From Acidilobaceae archaeon (lineage in GTDB: Archaea; Thermoproteota; Thermoprotei_A; Sulfolobales; Acidilobaceae): DNA of 6,460 bases. This document shows, one piece after another, positions 5,532 to 6,460 of this stretch (position 1 is its first letter; every line of letters begins with the position of its first letter). Position numbers and translations under genes: made by a program. The DNA lies in NCBI GenBank assembly GCA_027081695.1, contig JALWJI010000032.1:1-6460 (forward strand), in the 5' to 3' direction. The notes under the pieces were generated by a model. It was not told where the DNA came from, searched no databases, and was given only the letters and a program-made list of their open reading frames with translations.

Positions 5532-6460
5532 ATGGAGAAAATAGAAAACCTCCTGACAATATCAAGGAGCACAGGCTATAGGGGACTCATCGTAATAACC
5601 GACGAGGAACCACGAGAAACCCTAGAAACACTTGTGGATTTATTGGATCGGGATTGTCTTCTTGTCGCAGAGAAGCCTCTAAGGATAGGAAAGTGTCGAC
5701 GTGAGCTATCACCGGCACGCTACACGGATGTCCTGGGCGGAGAATACTCTTATTCTATAATAGCTACGTCGGGACTGTTAAGACCCAATATAGTAGCAGC
5801 GGTTGGCGAGACCGTTAGACAGGGAGGAGCACTGATAATAGTGGCTCCAGACTGGGAAAGCTGGGAACCAGGTCTAGGAAAAAGACTATACAAGCAATAC
5901 CTCAAGAAAAAGATTCCAATGTCCCGGCTCCACATCTGGATAAACAATAAGAGAACCTTCTCTCATAGAATAGAACTATCATCAAAACCCTCAGAAACAA
6001 CTCGATCAAGGAAGCCGATATGCAGGCTTCCACGCGAGATAAGAAGACTCATAAAGACAAGAGACCAGGCAGAGGCACTCTGCAGAATATACCGTTTCCT
6101 CACGGATAAGCGGTCACGAAGCTTAATGCTGAAAGGTGATCGTGGACGTGGAAAGAGCTATACCCTAGGCTTGTCACTTGCACTGTTGGCATATAACCGG
6201 ATAACCATAAACGTGTCCGTCGTTAGCCCTAGCATATATGGAATAGAAACAATAAAACGAGCCATAAAAATAGGAGCACGGAGTCTAGGTCTAAAAGTAC
6301 AGGGAAACAATACGCATTTAAGAGTATCCGGGTTAAAGGTAAGTTTCCATGCCCCTGGTTCTCCGATAGAAGCAGAGCTCGTAATCGTAGATGAAGCTGC
6401 TTCAATAGGTATAGCCAGGCTAAGACGACTAGCTTGGAGAGCTAAGAAGATAATTATCTC
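5532..6460 (+). CDS. tmcA: tRNA/RNA cytidine acetyltransferase TmcA, 5' part (window end)
   Basis: ATP-dependent enzyme that makes N4-acetylcytidine using acetyl-CoA; the bacterial enzyme modifies the wobble C34 of elongator tRNA-Met, and archaeal homologues (Nat10/Kre33 relatives) also modify other RNAs. Only about 309 codons are present, without a stop. Residues 1-130 fit the DUF1726 domain: YSIIATSGLLRPNIVAA (74-90), then VRQGGALIIVAPDWESW (95-111). RDQAEALCRIYRFL (177-190) is the conserved Q-motif region before the ATPase. Walker A is GDRGRGKSYT at 202-211, with K208 binding phosphate and the RGRGKS signature of TmcA. Walker B is ELVIVDEAASIGI at 282-294. The remaining RecD-like helicase part, the GNAT acetyltransferase domain and the C-terminal tRNA-binding domain lie beyond the window. 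The ATG at 5532 is the first start after an in-frame TAG at 5523-5525; only weak purine-rich sequence precedes it. Transcription from its own promoter or by read-through across the 137-base gap is undecided. Confidence 0.93.
   Translation, partial: MEKIENLLTISRSTGYRGLIVITDEEPRETLETLVDLLDRDCLLVAEKPLRIGKCRRELSPARYTDVLGGEYSYSIIATSGLLRPNIVAAVGETVRQGGALIIVAPDWESWEPGLGKRLYKQYLKKKIPMSRLHIWINNKRTFSHRIELSSKPSETTRSRKPICRLPREIRRLIKTRDQAEALCRIYRFLTDKRSRSLMLKGDRGRGKSYTLGLSLALLAYNRITINVSVVSPSIYGIETIKRAIKIGARSLGLKVQGNNTHLRVSGLKVSFHAPGSPIEAELVIVDEAASIGIARLRRLAWRAKKIII

Noticed and set aside
5750..5947. 65-codon minus-strand ORF inside tmcA
   Set aside because: Antisense to the strongly supported TmcA N-terminal domain.

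Overview
The window looks like a hyperthermophilic archaeon of the Thermoproteota (Crenarchaeota), perhaps Desulfurococcales. The evidence is a KvAP-type voltage-gated K+ channel, AGA/AGG arginine and ATA isoleucine codons throughout, TATA-like boxes shortly upstream of starts, archaeal GGTG-type Shine-Dalgarno sequences, and an archaeal-style TmcA. The species cannot be fixed from this sequence.

Layout from left to right. (1) Bases 1-657, minus strand: a 38-codon arginine-rich small ORF is followed, with no gap, by an unrecognised acidic, mostly helical protein that starts with TTG and runs off the left edge. (2) A divergent intergenic region of about 100 bases carries TATA-like boxes for both directions. 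(3) Bases 760-1743, plus strand: a six-segment voltage-gated potassium channel with a full arginine-ladder S4 and a TVGYGD filter. (4) Bases 1782-2669, minus strand and convergent with the channel: a PAPS-dependent sulfotransferase of the heparan-sulfate/NDST-like type. (5) Bases 2670-3753 hold no intact gene. Most of this stretch is a decayed DUF169-family gene (about 2874-3536, possibly to 3650) with in-frame stops and at least two frameshifts; it can be reconstructed by eye. (6) Bases 3754-5394, plus strand: a complete AidB-type acyl-CoA dehydrogenase with its own promoter and a clear ribosome binding site that decides a GTG start. (7) Bases 5532-6460, plus strand: the first 309 codons of the RNA cytidine acetyltransferase TmcA, covering the DUF1726 domain and the ATPase Walker A and B motifs, cut by the window end.

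The genes do not form one pathway. They look like separate housekeeping or envelope functions: ion transport, sulfation of a glycan or small molecule, acyl-CoA oxidation and RNA acetylation, with a patch of gene decay in the middle. I see no rRNA, tRNA, CRISPR array, insertion sequence or defence system. The least explained items are the two minus-strand ORFs at the left edge and the dead DUF169 gene. I find no convincing novel system.
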